The translations under genes and the position numbers were made by a program. Below, piece by piece: positions 5,735 through 14,067 of a stretch of 18,100 nucleotides of DNA. Positions within the stretch are counted from its first letter, which is position 1; each line of letters opens with the position of its first letter. The stretch is from NCBI GenBank assembly GCA_030612945.1, contig JAUWMY010000008.1, forward strand, positions 1 through 18,100, read 5' to 3'. The notes under the pieces are model-generated. The model worked only from the letters and a program-made list of their open reading frames with translations, did no database searches and was not told the DNA's origin. This stretch comes from Desulfobacteraceae bacterium. Lineage in GTDB: Bacteria > Desulfobacterota > DSM-4660 > Desulfatiglandales > Desulfatiglandaceae.

Positions 5735-8653
5735 ATGACAATCATCCATGGTTTTCAACTGCAAAGGGAGCAGTCTATCCGTGAATTGAAAACCCACGCC
5801 AGGTTTTACCGTCACGAAAAAACCGGCGCGGAGCTTTTGTCCCTTTCAAATGAGGATGAGAACAAGGTCTTTGGCATAACTTTCCGCACGCCCCCATCGG
5901 ATTCAACGGGAATTGCCCACATCTTAGAGCACTCTGTTCTGTGCGGTTCACGAAAATATCCGGTGAAAGAACCCTTTGTGGAGCTCTTGAAAGGATCTCT
6001 TCAAACTTTCTTAAACGCCTTCACATACCCCGACAAGACCTGCTACCCTGTGGCCAGTCAGAATCTTCAGGACTTTTACAATCTTATTGACGTATACCTC
6101 GATGCGGTGTTCTACCCGCGTCTGACCCCCTTTGTCTTTCAGCAGGAGGGCTGGCACTATGAACTGGAAAACCCTGATGCCCCTCTTTCTTACAAGGGTG
6201 TTGTCTTTAATGAGATGAAAGGGGCCTATTCGTCCCCTGACAACGTGCTTTCCGAAAAATCCTTGCAATCACTTTTTCCGGACAATACCTACGGTTTTGA
6301 TTCCGGTGGAAACCCAAAACACATACCGGACCTCACCTTTGAGCAGTTCCTGACCTTTCATCAAAAATTTTATCACCCTTCCAACGCACGAATCTACTTT
6401 TACGGGGATGATAACCATGAAGAACGACTCAGGCTTGTAAACTCATGTCTGATGGACTTTGATGCCATTGAAATTGATTCTACAATCCGGATGCAGGCTT
6501 CATTTGAGAAATCCAGGCGCTTTGTTCATTCCTTTATGGTGGGAAAGGAAGAAACCACCCCGGCAAAGGGCATGATCACTCTCAACTGGTTGATGTCCGA
6601 AACCATGGATCCAAAGACAAATTTTTCCCTGCGTATGCTGGAGTATATCCTGCTGGGTATGCCGGCCTCTCCTCTTCGAAAGGCACTCATCGATTCAGGC
6701 CTGGGAGAAGATATTGCAGGGGAGGGCCTCGGCAGCGAGTTGCGGCAGATTTATTTTTCAACCGGGCTTAAAGGTATTGAAATCGAGAATTCGGAGGCAA
6801 TCGAGGCCCTTATCATGGAAACGCTGACCACCCTGGCCGAAAAAGGAATCGATCCGCGAACAGTGGAGGCAGCGGTCAATACCATCGAGTTTAGATTGAG
6901 AGAAAACAACTCCGGGCATTTTCCCCAGGGGCTTCACCTTATGCTTCGGTCTCTAACCACCTGGCTTTATGACGGCGATCCCCTGGCCCTGCTTGCTTTT
7001 GAAGCGCCTCTCGGGAAGATAAAATCCGATTTGCAGGCGAACAGCGCCTTTTTCCAGGAGATGATTTATCGCTTCTTCTTGAACAACCCCCACCGCACCA
7101 TCTTGATACTTAAGCCGGACCCTGACTTGGGTGAAAGGGAAGAGGCAGATGAAAAGGATCGCCTGGCAGGGGCACGTGCAGGCATGAAACCGGATCAATT
7201 GGGTGAGGTGGCGGATAACACTATCAAGCTGAAGCGGTTGCAGGAAACTCCCGATCCCTCCGATGCCCTGGCCACTATCCCTGTCTTGAAACTTGCGGAC
7301 CTGGAAAGAGAAAACAAAACCATTCCACTGGCGCATCTGGACCGGCAAGGAACACCTATTCTGTTTCACGACCTGTTCACCAATGGCATTGCCTACTTAG
7401 ACCTGGGGTTTAATATTCATGCCTTGCCGGATAAATACCTTCCATATGTGCCACTTTTTGGGCGGGCGCTCGTTGAAATGGGAACAGAGAAAGAGGATTT
7501 TGTCACACTTACTCAACGCATAAGCCGGAAAACAGGCGGGATCAGGCCTCAATCATTCATTTCAACGGTGAAAAATGCCAGACAAAGCGCAGCCTGGCTT
7601 TTCCTTCGGGCAAAGGCCATGGTGAACCAGACAGGGTCATTGATGGATCTTCTGCGTGATGTACTTCTCACGGTTCGCTTAGACAATAAGGAGCGATTCC
7701 GTCAAATGGTGCTTGAGGAAAAGGCCAGGGCCGAGCAGAAGCTGGTCCCGGCAGGGCATCAAATGGTGAACTTGCGCCTCAGGGCCCATTTTGGTGAGTC
7801 CCACTGGGCCGCAGAACAGATGGGCGGGATAAGCCACCTCTTTTTCCTGAGGGAACTTATAGACATGATAGAAAAAAACTGGCCCCATGTCCTCGCTGTT
7901 CTTGAGGAAATGCGCCGGCTTCTTGTTAACCGAAGGGCCATGATTCTCAACGTCACCCTGGACAAAAAAAGCTGGCCTGGTTTTGAACGGCAGATCCATC
8001 AGGCTCTGGGCGCTATGCCTGATGCTCCGGTCGTTGTAGCGGACTGGGCGACCAAGGGCACCCCTCTTTTTGAAGGCATGACCATCCCTTCCCAGGTAAA
8101 TTACGTGGGTAAAGGAGCAAATCTCTACGAACTCGGTTACCGATTTCATGGTTCGGCATTGGTCATAACCCGTTATTTGCGCAATTCATATCTATGGGAT
8201 CGGATTCGCGTGCAGGGCGGAGCCTACGGGGCTTTTTGCCTTTTTGACCGCCTTTCGGGTGTACTCACCTTTGTCTCATACCGCGACCCCAACCTTATTA
8301 AAACTATCGAGGCATTTGATAACACAGCCGCTTTTCTTCGTGATCTGGAGCTTGATGATCAAGAGCTGACCAAAAGCATCATAGGTGCCATCGGGGACCT
8401 GGATGCGCATATGCTCCCGGACACTAAGGGATACACATCTTTGCTCCGTTATCTTTCCCACGATACGGAAGAGGCGCGCCAGCAATTGCGGGATGAGGTA
8501 TTGGCAACCGGAAAAGATGATTTCAGGGCGTTTGGCGCGATGCTTGAGGAGGTGAAGAGAACCGGGGTTGTGAAAGCGCTCGGATCACCAGGCGCTATTG
8601 ATGCAGCCGCGTTCGATAGACCGGGGTGGCTTAATGTATTGAAAGTCCTTTAG
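5735..8653 (+). CDS. M16C zinc metallopeptidase, presequence protease (PreP/Cym1) type
   Basis: This is a large clamshell metallopeptidase of the pitrilysin/insulinase superfamily that degrades peptides inside a closed chamber. In its 972 residues the inverted zinc motif HILEH gives His62, Glu65 and His66. The third ligand is Glu160 in VFNEMKGAYSSP, and the distance is close to that of known PreP proteins. Conserved blocks SVLCGSRKYP, LNAFTYPDKTCYPVAS and the C-terminal RNSYLWDRIRVQGGAYG, which contains the substrate-end-binding Arg/Tyr type motif, support an intact four-domain enzyme. The start is well defined: AGGAGG (5724-5729) lies five bases before the ATG. No signal peptide is seen, so it is probably cytoplasmic. 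It is transcribed alone and divergently from nrdJ. Its physiological substrate cannot be told from sequence. Confidence 0.94.
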   Translation: MTIIHGFQLQREQSIRELKTHARFYRHEKTGAELLSLSNEDENKVFGITFRTPPSDSTGIAHILEHSVLCGSRKYPVKEPFVELLKGSLQTFLNAFTYPDKTCYPVASQNLQDFYNLIDVYLDAVFYPRLTPFVFQQEGWHYELENPDAPLSYKGVVFNEMKGAYSSPDNVLSEKSLQSLFPDNTYGFDSGGNPKHIPDLTFEQFLTFHQKFYHPSNARIYFYGDDNHEERLRLVNSCLMDFDAIEIDSTIRMQASFEKSRRFVHSFMVGKEETTPAKGMITLNWLMSETMDPKTNFSLRMLEYILLGMPASPLRKALIDSGLGEDIAGEGLGSELRQIYFSTGLKGIEIENSEAIEALIMETLTTLAEKGIDPRTVEAAVNTIEFRLRENNSGHFPQGLHLMLRSLTTWLYDGDPLALLAFEAPLGKIKSDLQANSAFFQEMIYRFFLNNPHRTILILKPDPDLGEREEADEKDRLAGARAGMKPDQLGEVADNTIKLKRLQETPDPSDALATIPVLKLADLERENKTIPLAHLDRQGTPILFHDLFTNGIAYLDLGFNIHALPDKYLPYVPLFGRALVEMGTEKEDFVTLTQRISRKTGGIRPQSFISTVKNARQSAAWLFLRAKAMVNQTGSLMDLLRDVLLTVRLDNKERFRQMVLEEKARAEQKLVPAGHQMVNLRLRAHFGESHWAAEQMGGISHLFFLRELIDMIEKNWPHVLAVLEEMRRLLVNRRAMILNVTLDKKSWPGFERQIHQALGAMPDAPVVVADWATKGTPLFEGMTIPSQVNYVGKGANLYELGYRFHGSALVITRYLRNSYLWDRIRVQGGAYGAFCLFDRLSGVLTFVSYRDPNLIKTIEAFDNTAAFLRDLELDDQELTKSIIGAIGDLDAHMLPDTKGYTSLLRYLSHDTEEARQQLRDEVLATGKDDFRAFGAMLEEVKRTGVVKALGSPGAIDAAAFDRPGWLNVLKVL

Positions 8654-8838
8654 GCCCTTAGTAATTATTTTTGTGCATTTTGTGGTAAAAAATTATATCG
8701 GGCTATTTTCACTATCTTCAAATGATTGAATATTTAAGGATTCCTTTCCTTTATAAAAGAACTATCATAAAAATGACGGAGCGAATCCCGCGGGGCACAA
8801 ATAGTCAATAGTCAATTCCGGCTTGTCCGGGTTAGAAA

Positions 8839-8855
8839 GTGAAATTTTATTTCAC
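8839..8855. promoter_or_regulatory. Perfect palindrome, candidate operator
   Basis: GTGAAAT-TTT-ATTTCAC is a perfect 7-bp inverted repeat with a three-base centre. It overlaps the candidate -35 box of the following operon, which suits a dimeric regulator site. It is not followed by a U-run long enough to be a terminator. Confidence 0.45.
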
Positions 8856-8878
8856 AAATTTCTCAACAGTGCTATATG
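8851..8878 (+). promoter_or_regulatory. Candidate promoter of the RACo-NuoEF cluster
   Basis: TTCACA (8851-8856) and TATATG (8873-8878) with a 16-base spacer are plausible -35 and -10 boxes, 76 bases before the RACo-like start codon. The palindrome at 8839-8855 covers most of the -35 box. Confidence 0.4.
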
Positions 8879-8953
8879 AGTACCACCGTGGGAACATCAT
8901 AAAAGATCAGGTAATTCAGGAAAATAGCAAAGTGATAGCCGGAGAAAATTTCT

Positions 8954-10828
8954 ATGAAAACGTACACTGTCAATTTCCTGCCCGATAATTTGTCTGTTGA
9001 AGTGGAAGAAGCCACCCTGATCGCAGAGGCTGCTCAGAAGGCCGGGGTATTTATCAAGAATCTCTGCGGAGGGGAGGGCGTCTGTGGTCAGTGCCGGGTT
9101 CAGGTAACCAGCGGGATTGCCGAAGCGGAAGAACATGCAAAGGCCTTCTTTGCTGATGGGGAAATAGAAAAGGGTTACATCCTGGCCTGCCAGACAGAAA
9201 TCCATGACGATCTTGAAATCACGATTCCGCCAGAATCGAGGATGGAAGAGTCCCAGATCATGACCGGGGGAGCTACCGAGGCATACGGTGACTCTGAGGC
9301 CATGCCTGTTGTGAGGAAAATATTTATCGAGCTCACCCCACCGACCCTTGAAGACAATATCGCCGACATGGAACGTATATCAAGGGAATTGAGGAAAAAA
9401 CTTGGCTGGCACTCCTTTGAGATACATCTCAACTGCCTGCAGCACCTGTCTGATAAGCTGCGTGAGAATGAGTGGAAAGTAACAGCCACTGTGGCCAAAG
9501 ACAGAAATGGCTATCGCATTCTTAAGATAGATCCCCTCGACACGACGGCCCATAATTACGGAGTGGCCATTGATGTGGGCACCACTACCGTTGTGGCCCA
9601 ACTGGTGGATATCAATTCATGGGAGGTGGTTGGTGTTGAAGGCACACACAATATGCAGGCCAGCTACGGGGAAGACGTCATATCAAGAATGATTTATGCG
9701 TGTGGAAAGGGAGGCCTGCACCCCTTGCATGAGGCTGTGGTCAAGAACATCAACCAGCTTATAGAGAAACTGGCTGGTGCCAATAGCATTCCTTTAGAAG
9801 AAATTAATGTCATTGTGGCTGCGGGTAATACCACCATGGGCCATTTTTTGCTGGGGCTCACCCCTTGCTCCATAAGGCTGGATCCATATGTGCCTACTGC
9901 TGACGTGTATCCGCCCATTTTGGCAAAGGATATCGGCATTCACATTCATCCCAATGGGGTGTTGGAGACCATTCCCAACGTTGCCTCCTATGTGGGCGGA
10001 GATATCGTGGCCGGCGTGATGTCGTGCGGTATCGCCGATAGTCCGGAGGTAAAGGTGCTCATTGATATCGGGACCAACGGTGAGATTGCTATTGGCAACA
10101 ATGAATGGCTGGTCTGTTGTTCGGCCTCGGCCGGCCCTGCTTTTGAAGGGGGCGGAACTCGATGCGGCATGCGGGCGACAAAGGGCGCCATTGAAAAAGT
10201 AGAGATAACGAACGGTGAGGTTAAATACCAGACAATAGGTAGCGCCAAACCGAGGGGAATATGCGGTTCCGGCTTGATCGACTGTATCTATGAATTGGTT
10301 AGAAACGGTATTATTGGAGCGGATGGGAAGTTCCACCGGAATCGGGACGATGCCAGACTTGGTGTTGAGGACAATATAGCACACTATACCATTGCCCATG
10401 CCCATGAGACAGAAAGCGGAGAGGCCATTGTTATTACAGAATCCGATATCGACAACCTGATAAAGTCCAAGGGGGCCGTTTTTGCGGCTATCAAGTCCCT
10501 GGTGGACTATATCGGGTTGACATTTGACCAGATAGACAACTTTTACGTTGCCGGCGGATTTGGGAGTTATCTGAACATTTCCAAGGCCGTTGCCATTGGT
10601 CTGTTGCCGGATATCCCACGCGAAAAGATACAGTTTATTGGGAACAGTTCCCTGACCGGGGCTCGTATGTGCCTTCTTTCTGAAGCAGCCCTTGAAAAAT
10701 GCATGAACATCTCAAGATCCATGACCAATATCGAGCTTTCTGTTTATCAACCATTTATGGATGAGTATATTGCGGCCCTGTTTCTGCCGCACACAGATCG
10801 CAAATTGTTTCCTTCTGTGGAATATTAA
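8954..10828 (+). CDS. RACo-like ATP-dependent corrinoid reductive activator ([2Fe-2S] ferredoxin + ASKHA)
   Basis: Proteins of this family re-reduce accidentally oxidised Co(II) corrinoids to active Co(I), coupling electron transfer through a [2Fe-2S] cluster to ATP hydrolysis. The best-known partner is the corrinoid iron-sulfur protein of the Wood-Ljungdahl pathway; relatives serve corrinoid methyltransferases. The 624 residues begin with a ferredoxin domain with Cys38, Cys44, Cys47 and Cys79 in the plant-type pattern. A linker and middle domain lead to an actin-like ATPase with phosphate motifs AIDVGTTT (205-212) and DIGTNGEIAIG. SAGPAFEGGGTRCGMRA, GICGSGLID and VAGGFG follow. The length matches RACo. 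GGAG lies nine bases before the ATG. It is first in a tight gene cluster (39 bases to the next gene) with NADH-dehydrogenase-like subunits. No corrinoid protein is in the window, so the partner is unknown. Confidence 0.9.
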   Translation: MKTYTVNFLPDNLSVEVEEATLIAEAAQKAGVFIKNLCGGEGVCGQCRVQVTSGIAEAEEHAKAFFADGEIEKGYILACQTEIHDDLEITIPPESRMEESQIMTGGATEAYGDSEAMPVVRKIFIELTPPTLEDNIADMERISRELRKKLGWHSFEIHLNCLQHLSDKLRENEWKVTATVAKDRNGYRILKIDPLDTTAHNYGVAIDVGTTTVVAQLVDINSWEVVGVEGTHNMQASYGEDVISRMIYACGKGGLHPLHEAVVKNINQLIEKLAGANSIPLEEINVIVAAGNTTMGHFLLGLTPCSIRLDPYVPTADVYPPILAKDIGIHIHPNGVLETIPNVASYVGGDIVAGVMSCGIADSPEVKVLIDIGTNGEIAIGNNEWLVCCSASAGPAFEGGGTRCGMRATKGAIEKVEITNGEVKYQTIGSAKPRGICGSGLIDCIYELVRNGIIGADGKFHRNRDDARLGVEDNIAHYTIAHAHETESGEAIVITESDIDNLIKSKGAVFAAIKSLVDYIGLTFDQIDNFYVAGGFGSYLNISKAVAIGLLPDIPREKIQFIGNSSLTGARMCLLSEAALEKCMNISRSMTNIELSVYQPFMDEYIAALFLPHTDRKLFPSVEY

Positions 10829-10867
10829 GAAGTTACGTTACACCTAACCAAATTTGAGAGGTCGCTC

Positions 10868-11335
10868 ATGGATCGTAGAGATATTGGAAAAGTCCTGGAA
10901 ACGTGTGAGTTTTTTATGGGGCTGGATGAAAGTAATATCGACAGGATAGCAGGCCTTTGTCAGGTGAAGACCTATAAGCCGGGAGAATATGTGTTTCGGC
11001 AAGGTGATTTTGGAGAGCATCTTTATGTCATTGCCGAAGGCCGGATATTCCTGGAAAGAGCGGTTGATTTAGGTGCGCGCAAGGGAAGAGTTGTAATCGG
11101 GATCCTCGGCAAGGGAAGGGTTTTTGGTTGCTGGTCTACGCTTTTGGATGAGCCCCACAATCTCATGTCCTCGGCCACGAGTGAGAAAATTACAAAAGTC
11201 CTTGCCATGAACGGGGAAGAGTTGCGGGAGATGATGCTTGGCGATATGGGGTTTGGGTTTAATGTGTTGGAGAAGCTCTGCTTCTTGCTTAGAAACAGGA
11301 TCCGTGGCGCGTACGGTGCCATGGAAAAAATTTAG
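10868..11335 (+). CDS. Stand-alone cyclic-nucleotide-binding-like domain protein without HTH
   Basis: The 155 residues form a single CRP-type cNMP-binding beta-roll (about 10-130: FFMGLDESNIDRIAGL, YKPGEYVFRQGDFGEHLYVIAEGRI) followed by the start of the C helix. There is no DNA-binding helix-turn-helix, which would need about 70 more residues. The phosphate-binding cassette is altered: the FGE of ligand-binding CRP proteins reads FGC (86-88), and the conserved Arg region reads LMSSAT (99-104). Binding of cAMP by the usual contacts is therefore unlikely. GAGAGG lies six bases before the ATG. It sits between the RACo-like gene (39 bases) and NuoE (24 bases) and is surely co-transcribed. It may be a regulatory or sensory subunit of the redox complex; that role is inferred only from position. 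Confidence 0.85.
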   Translation: MDRRDIGKVLETCEFFMGLDESNIDRIAGLCQVKTYKPGEYVFRQGDFGEHLYVIAEGRIFLERAVDLGARKGRVVIGILGKGRVFGCWSTLLDEPHNLMSSATSEKITKVLAMNGEELREMMLGDMGFGFNVLEKLCFLLRNRIRGAYGAMEKI

Positions 11336-11359
11336 TGAGTACACGAAGAAGAACCCTCC

Positions 11360-11896
11360 ATGATTCAGGAAAATAGCCTGGAAGAAGAAAAACTTATCCT
11401 GGATGATATCGCTTCCAGGCTTAAAGCATTTGGAAGGGAAAGAGAAGAGCTTATTCCCATCCTCCAGATGATTCAAGAAAGGCATGCCTATATTGCGGAA
11501 GATGCCATAAAAATGGCGGCAGAGTACCTGGGCATCGCAATATGCGAGGTCTATGGTGTTGCAACATTCTATAACCAGTTCCGTTTTCACCCGCCGGGAA
11601 AAAACCATATCAAGGTGTGTTTGGGAACCGCCTGCCACGTAAGAGGCGGTGATATTATCCTTGAAAATTTTGAGCGAAAACTCGAAATTCGGGATGGTGA
11701 AACCACGCCTGACAGGGAATTCAGTATTGAGAGAGTGGCATGTGTCGGATGCTGTGCGCTGGCACCGGTATCCGTTGTAAATGAGACCGTACAGGGACAT
11801 ATGGCCCCCAGCAAGGTGGAAGGACTCATCCTTGGTTTCAAGATAGAAAAAGAAAAGGCAGAAAGAGAAAAAAAGAAAAGTGAGCCCGCTCAATAA
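11360..11896 (+). CDS. nuoE: NuoE/HydC-like [2Fe-2S] thioredoxin-fold subunit
   Basis: This is the small diaphorase subunit that carries one [2Fe-2S] cluster next to the NADH/FMN subunit in complex I, NAD-linked formate dehydrogenases and bifurcating hydrogenases. Its 178 residues hold an N-terminal helical part (LIPILQMIQERHAYI) and the conserved VYGVATFYNQFRFHPPG. Cluster ligands Cys87 and Cys92 (VCLGTAC) and Cys128 and Cys132 (CVGCC) follow the Cx4C...Cx3C pattern. The tail is very charged (KIEKEKAEREKKKSEPAQ), as if it were a flexible linker to its partner. It overlaps the next gene by 17 bases, suggesting translational coupling. A clear ribosome site is not seen upstream of the ATG at 11360. 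The family is certain. Whether it belongs to a hydrogenase, formate dehydrogenase or another complex cannot be told from this subunit. Confidence 0.93.
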   Translation: MIQENSLEEEKLILDDIASRLKAFGREREELIPILQMIQERHAYIAEDAIKMAAEYLGIAICEVYGVATFYNQFRFHPPGKNHIKVCLGTACHVRGGDIILENFERKLEIRDGETTPDREFSIERVACVGCCALAPVSVVNETVQGHMAPSKVEGLILGFKIEKEKAEREKKKSEPAQ

Positions 11897-13799
11897 CGAA
11901 ACAGTACAAAAAGCGTTTGGCGTCATCCGGGATGAGGCAAAGAGACGTCGTGATGCATTCCGTGAGGAACCTGTTCCAAAAATTCAAATTGGAATGGCTA
12001 CATGTGGTATTGCCTCGGGGGCTTTGGAGACAAAGAATGCATTCGAAGAAGTGCTTGCGGAACGAAAGATTAAAGCTCACATCAGGACTGTTGGGTGTAT
12101 CGGTCATTGTTATGCGGAGCCGGTTGTTATTATGGATCATCCTGAATCCGGGTTCCCGCCAATTTTCTATCACAACGTAACGCCTGGTAAGGCAAAGATG
12201 CTGGCAAAATCCTTTCTGGAAGATGGTGACCCCCTTTTTGAGCATGTCCTTGGTGCTATGGAGGAGAATGATTTGGTCCCCCAGGTCCTGGATTTTCCCA
12301 GGTTCAACCAGGAAAAGAGGGTGGTTTTGGAGAAATGCGGGTGTGTGGACCCTGAGGACATCTATGAATATATCGCAGATGGGGGATATGAAACGCTTGC
12401 GAAAACACTCCAACTGGCCCCGAATGAGATCATCGAAGAGGTGCAGGAATCGGGTCTGAGGGGAAGGGGAGGTGCCGGATTCCCCACAGGGAGAAAGTGG
12501 GATTTGGCAAGAAATGCGGATGGGCAGCATAAGACGGTGATATGCAATGCAGATGAGGGGGATCCCGGGGCGTACATGGATCGAACCCTTTTGGAGAGTA
12601 ACCCTCACCAGGTCCTTGAGGGTATGGCCATTTGTGCTTATGCTGTGGGTGCTCAAAAAGCAATAGTCTATGTAAGAGCAGAATATCCCCTTGCTGTGAA
12701 AATAGTTACAAAGGCCATAGGGCAGGCCAGGGAACTGGGTCTATTGGGGGAAGGGGTCCTTGGCAGCTCGTTTGATTTGGAAATTGATGTGTTCCAGGGG
12801 TCCGGAGCCTTTGTGTGTGGCGAGGAAACGGCCCTGATACAATCCATTGAGGGGAACAGAGGAATGCCCCGGCATCGTCCCCCGTACCCCGTCCAGCAAG
12901 GCCTGGGGGGGCAGCCGACAGTTATCAACAATGTGAAGACCCTGGCCTCCATCCCACCTATAATAGAACATGGTGCAACCTGGTTCAGGGCCATTGGTAC
13001 TGAGGAAAGTCCAGGGACCGCCATTTTTTCCGTTGTTGGGAATGTTGTGCATGCAGGTTTGGTGGAGATCCCCATGGGAGTGACACTCAGGACCCTTATT
13101 TTTGATATATGTGGCGGTGTACCGAACAAAAAGAAATTTAAGGCAGTACAAATTGGTGGCCCTTCCGGAGGATGCCTGCCTGAGGAGTTTCTGGATACGC
13201 CCATTGATTTTGACTCCCTGATACAGGCAGGCGCCATGATGGGTTCCGGAGGTATGGTGGTGATGGATGAGGATACCTGTATGGTAGATGTGTCTCGCTA
13301 CTTCCTTGATTTTACCCAAAAGGAATCTTGTGGTAAATGCACCTTTTGCAGGATCGGGACCCATCACCTGCTAAATACACTGGAGCGGATAACAAAGGGA
13401 GAAGGCCGTGATGGTGACCTTGACCAACTGGAAACACTGAGTGAAGATATTAAGAATGGTTCTCTCTGTGGTTTGGGCAAGACCGCGCCGAATCCGGTGC
13501 TTACATCTCTGCGATACTTCAGAGATGAGTACGAGGCGCATGTTAAAGAAAGACGCTGTCCTGCCAGGATGTGCCGTACCTTAACTGCCTTTTATATTGA
13601 TCTGGATAAATGCGCACGCGGGTGCGATGCCTGTGTTGGAAGTTGCCCTGTGGAGGCCATCTTTACCACCAAAAATCGAAAGAAAGGGGTTGACCAGAGC
13701 CTATGCGTCAAATGTGGCGAGTGTATGGTTGCCTGCCCGGCGGAATATGACGCCGTAATGAAGGTTTCTCCTCCGGACCTCGCTCCCGTTGTTGATTGA
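11880..13799 (+). CDS. nuoF: NuoF/HydB-like NADH-binding flavoprotein with extra Fe-S domains
   Basis: This is the NADH-oxidising, FMN-containing subunit. Its 639 residues are laid out as in HydB/HndC. An N-terminal thioredoxin-like domain (about 34-115) comes first, then the NuoF core with FMN motif GRGGAGFPTGRKW (195-207) and NADH region CNADEGDPGAYMDR. GSGAFVCGEETALIQSIEG, an SLBB part and the [4Fe-4S] set Cys484, Cys487, Cys490 and Cys530 follow. A C-terminal double ferredoxin has Cys578/582/585/589 and Cys609/612/615/619. Two oddities appear. The N-terminal domain shows only three obvious ligands (Cys42, Cys73, Cys77) where four are expected for [2Fe-2S]. The first ferredoxin motif begins Cx3C instead of Cx2C. 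The GTG start at 11880 lies inside nuoE; the next methionine (39) would cut into the first domain. The extended form is typical of electron-bifurcating or NAD(P)-linked soluble complexes rather than complex I. Confidence 0.94.
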   Translation: MSPLNNETVQKAFGVIRDEAKRRRDAFREEPVPKIQIGMATCGIASGALETKNAFEEVLAERKIKAHIRTVGCIGHCYAEPVVIMDHPESGFPPIFYHNVTPGKAKMLAKSFLEDGDPLFEHVLGAMEENDLVPQVLDFPRFNQEKRVVLEKCGCVDPEDIYEYIADGGYETLAKTLQLAPNEIIEEVQESGLRGRGGAGFPTGRKWDLARNADGQHKTVICNADEGDPGAYMDRTLLESNPHQVLEGMAICAYAVGAQKAIVYVRAEYPLAVKIVTKAIGQARELGLLGEGVLGSSFDLEIDVFQGSGAFVCGEETALIQSIEGNRGMPRHRPPYPVQQGLGGQPTVINNVKTLASIPPIIEHGATWFRAIGTEESPGTAIFSVVGNVVHAGLVEIPMGVTLRTLIFDICGGVPNKKKFKAVQIGGPSGGCLPEEFLDTPIDFDSLIQAGAMMGSGGMVVMDEDTCMVDVSRYFLDFTQKESCGKCTFCRIGTHHLLNTLERITKGEGRDGDLDQLETLSEDIKNGSLCGLGKTAPNPVLTSLRYFRDEYEAHVKERRCPARMCRTLTAFYIDLDKCARGCDACVGSCPVEAIFTTKNRKKGVDQSLCVKCGECMVACPAEYDAVMKVSPPDLAPVVD

Positions 13800-13807
13800 C
13801 TATTTTC

Positions 13808-14033
13808 GATTGACTATTGACTATCGGCAATTGACTATTTTTTATCTGTAATCCAAAATCGCGTTGTGTTGGTGGTCCGTTGTTAGTCGTTAGTTGCACT
13901 TGTATTTAAGGTAGGTGGCTGAAGTATAAGGATATGCAGAGTGGAATGATGTCTCCCTGGAATCATTTAGGTTTTTTCTTACTTCAACGGACAACGATCA
14001 ACTGACATCGCTTAAAATCGTCAATAGTCAATC
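13808..14033. repeat. Spacer with nested inverted repeats (foldback region)
   Basis: GATTGACTATTGAC (13808-13821) is perfectly inverted at 14020-14033. Inside it GTCCGTTG (13875-13882) pairs with CAACGGAC (13985-13992), and AATGAT (13945-13950) pairs with ATCATT (13962-13967). The last is followed by GTTTTTT, so it might act as a weak terminator after nuoF. Further partial ATTGACTATT copies lie between 13796 and 13837. The repeat GTCAATAGTCAAT also occurs at 8804-8816. No coding potential is seen in this stretch. Confidence 0.6.
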
Positions 14034-14067
14034 TAAAATATTCAATTCTAAAATATGGATTTGGGTG

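Larger units (their letters stand above)
8654..8953. other. Noncoding spacer upstream of the RACo-like gene
   Basis: This 300-bp AT-rich spacer has no credible ORF or terminator. It contains the short repeat GTCAATAGTCAAT (8804-8816), shared exactly with 14020-14032, a 17-bp palindrome at 8839-8855 and a promoter candidate at 8851-8878. GGAG (8941-8944) is the ribosome site of the next gene. Confidence 0.6.

Noticed and set aside
11069..11926. Long minus-strand ORF (285 aa) opposite cNMP and nuoE genes
   Set aside because: It is antisense to two well-supported genes and shows no protein family features; the same holds for the antisense ORFs at 11838-12656 and 9794-10405.
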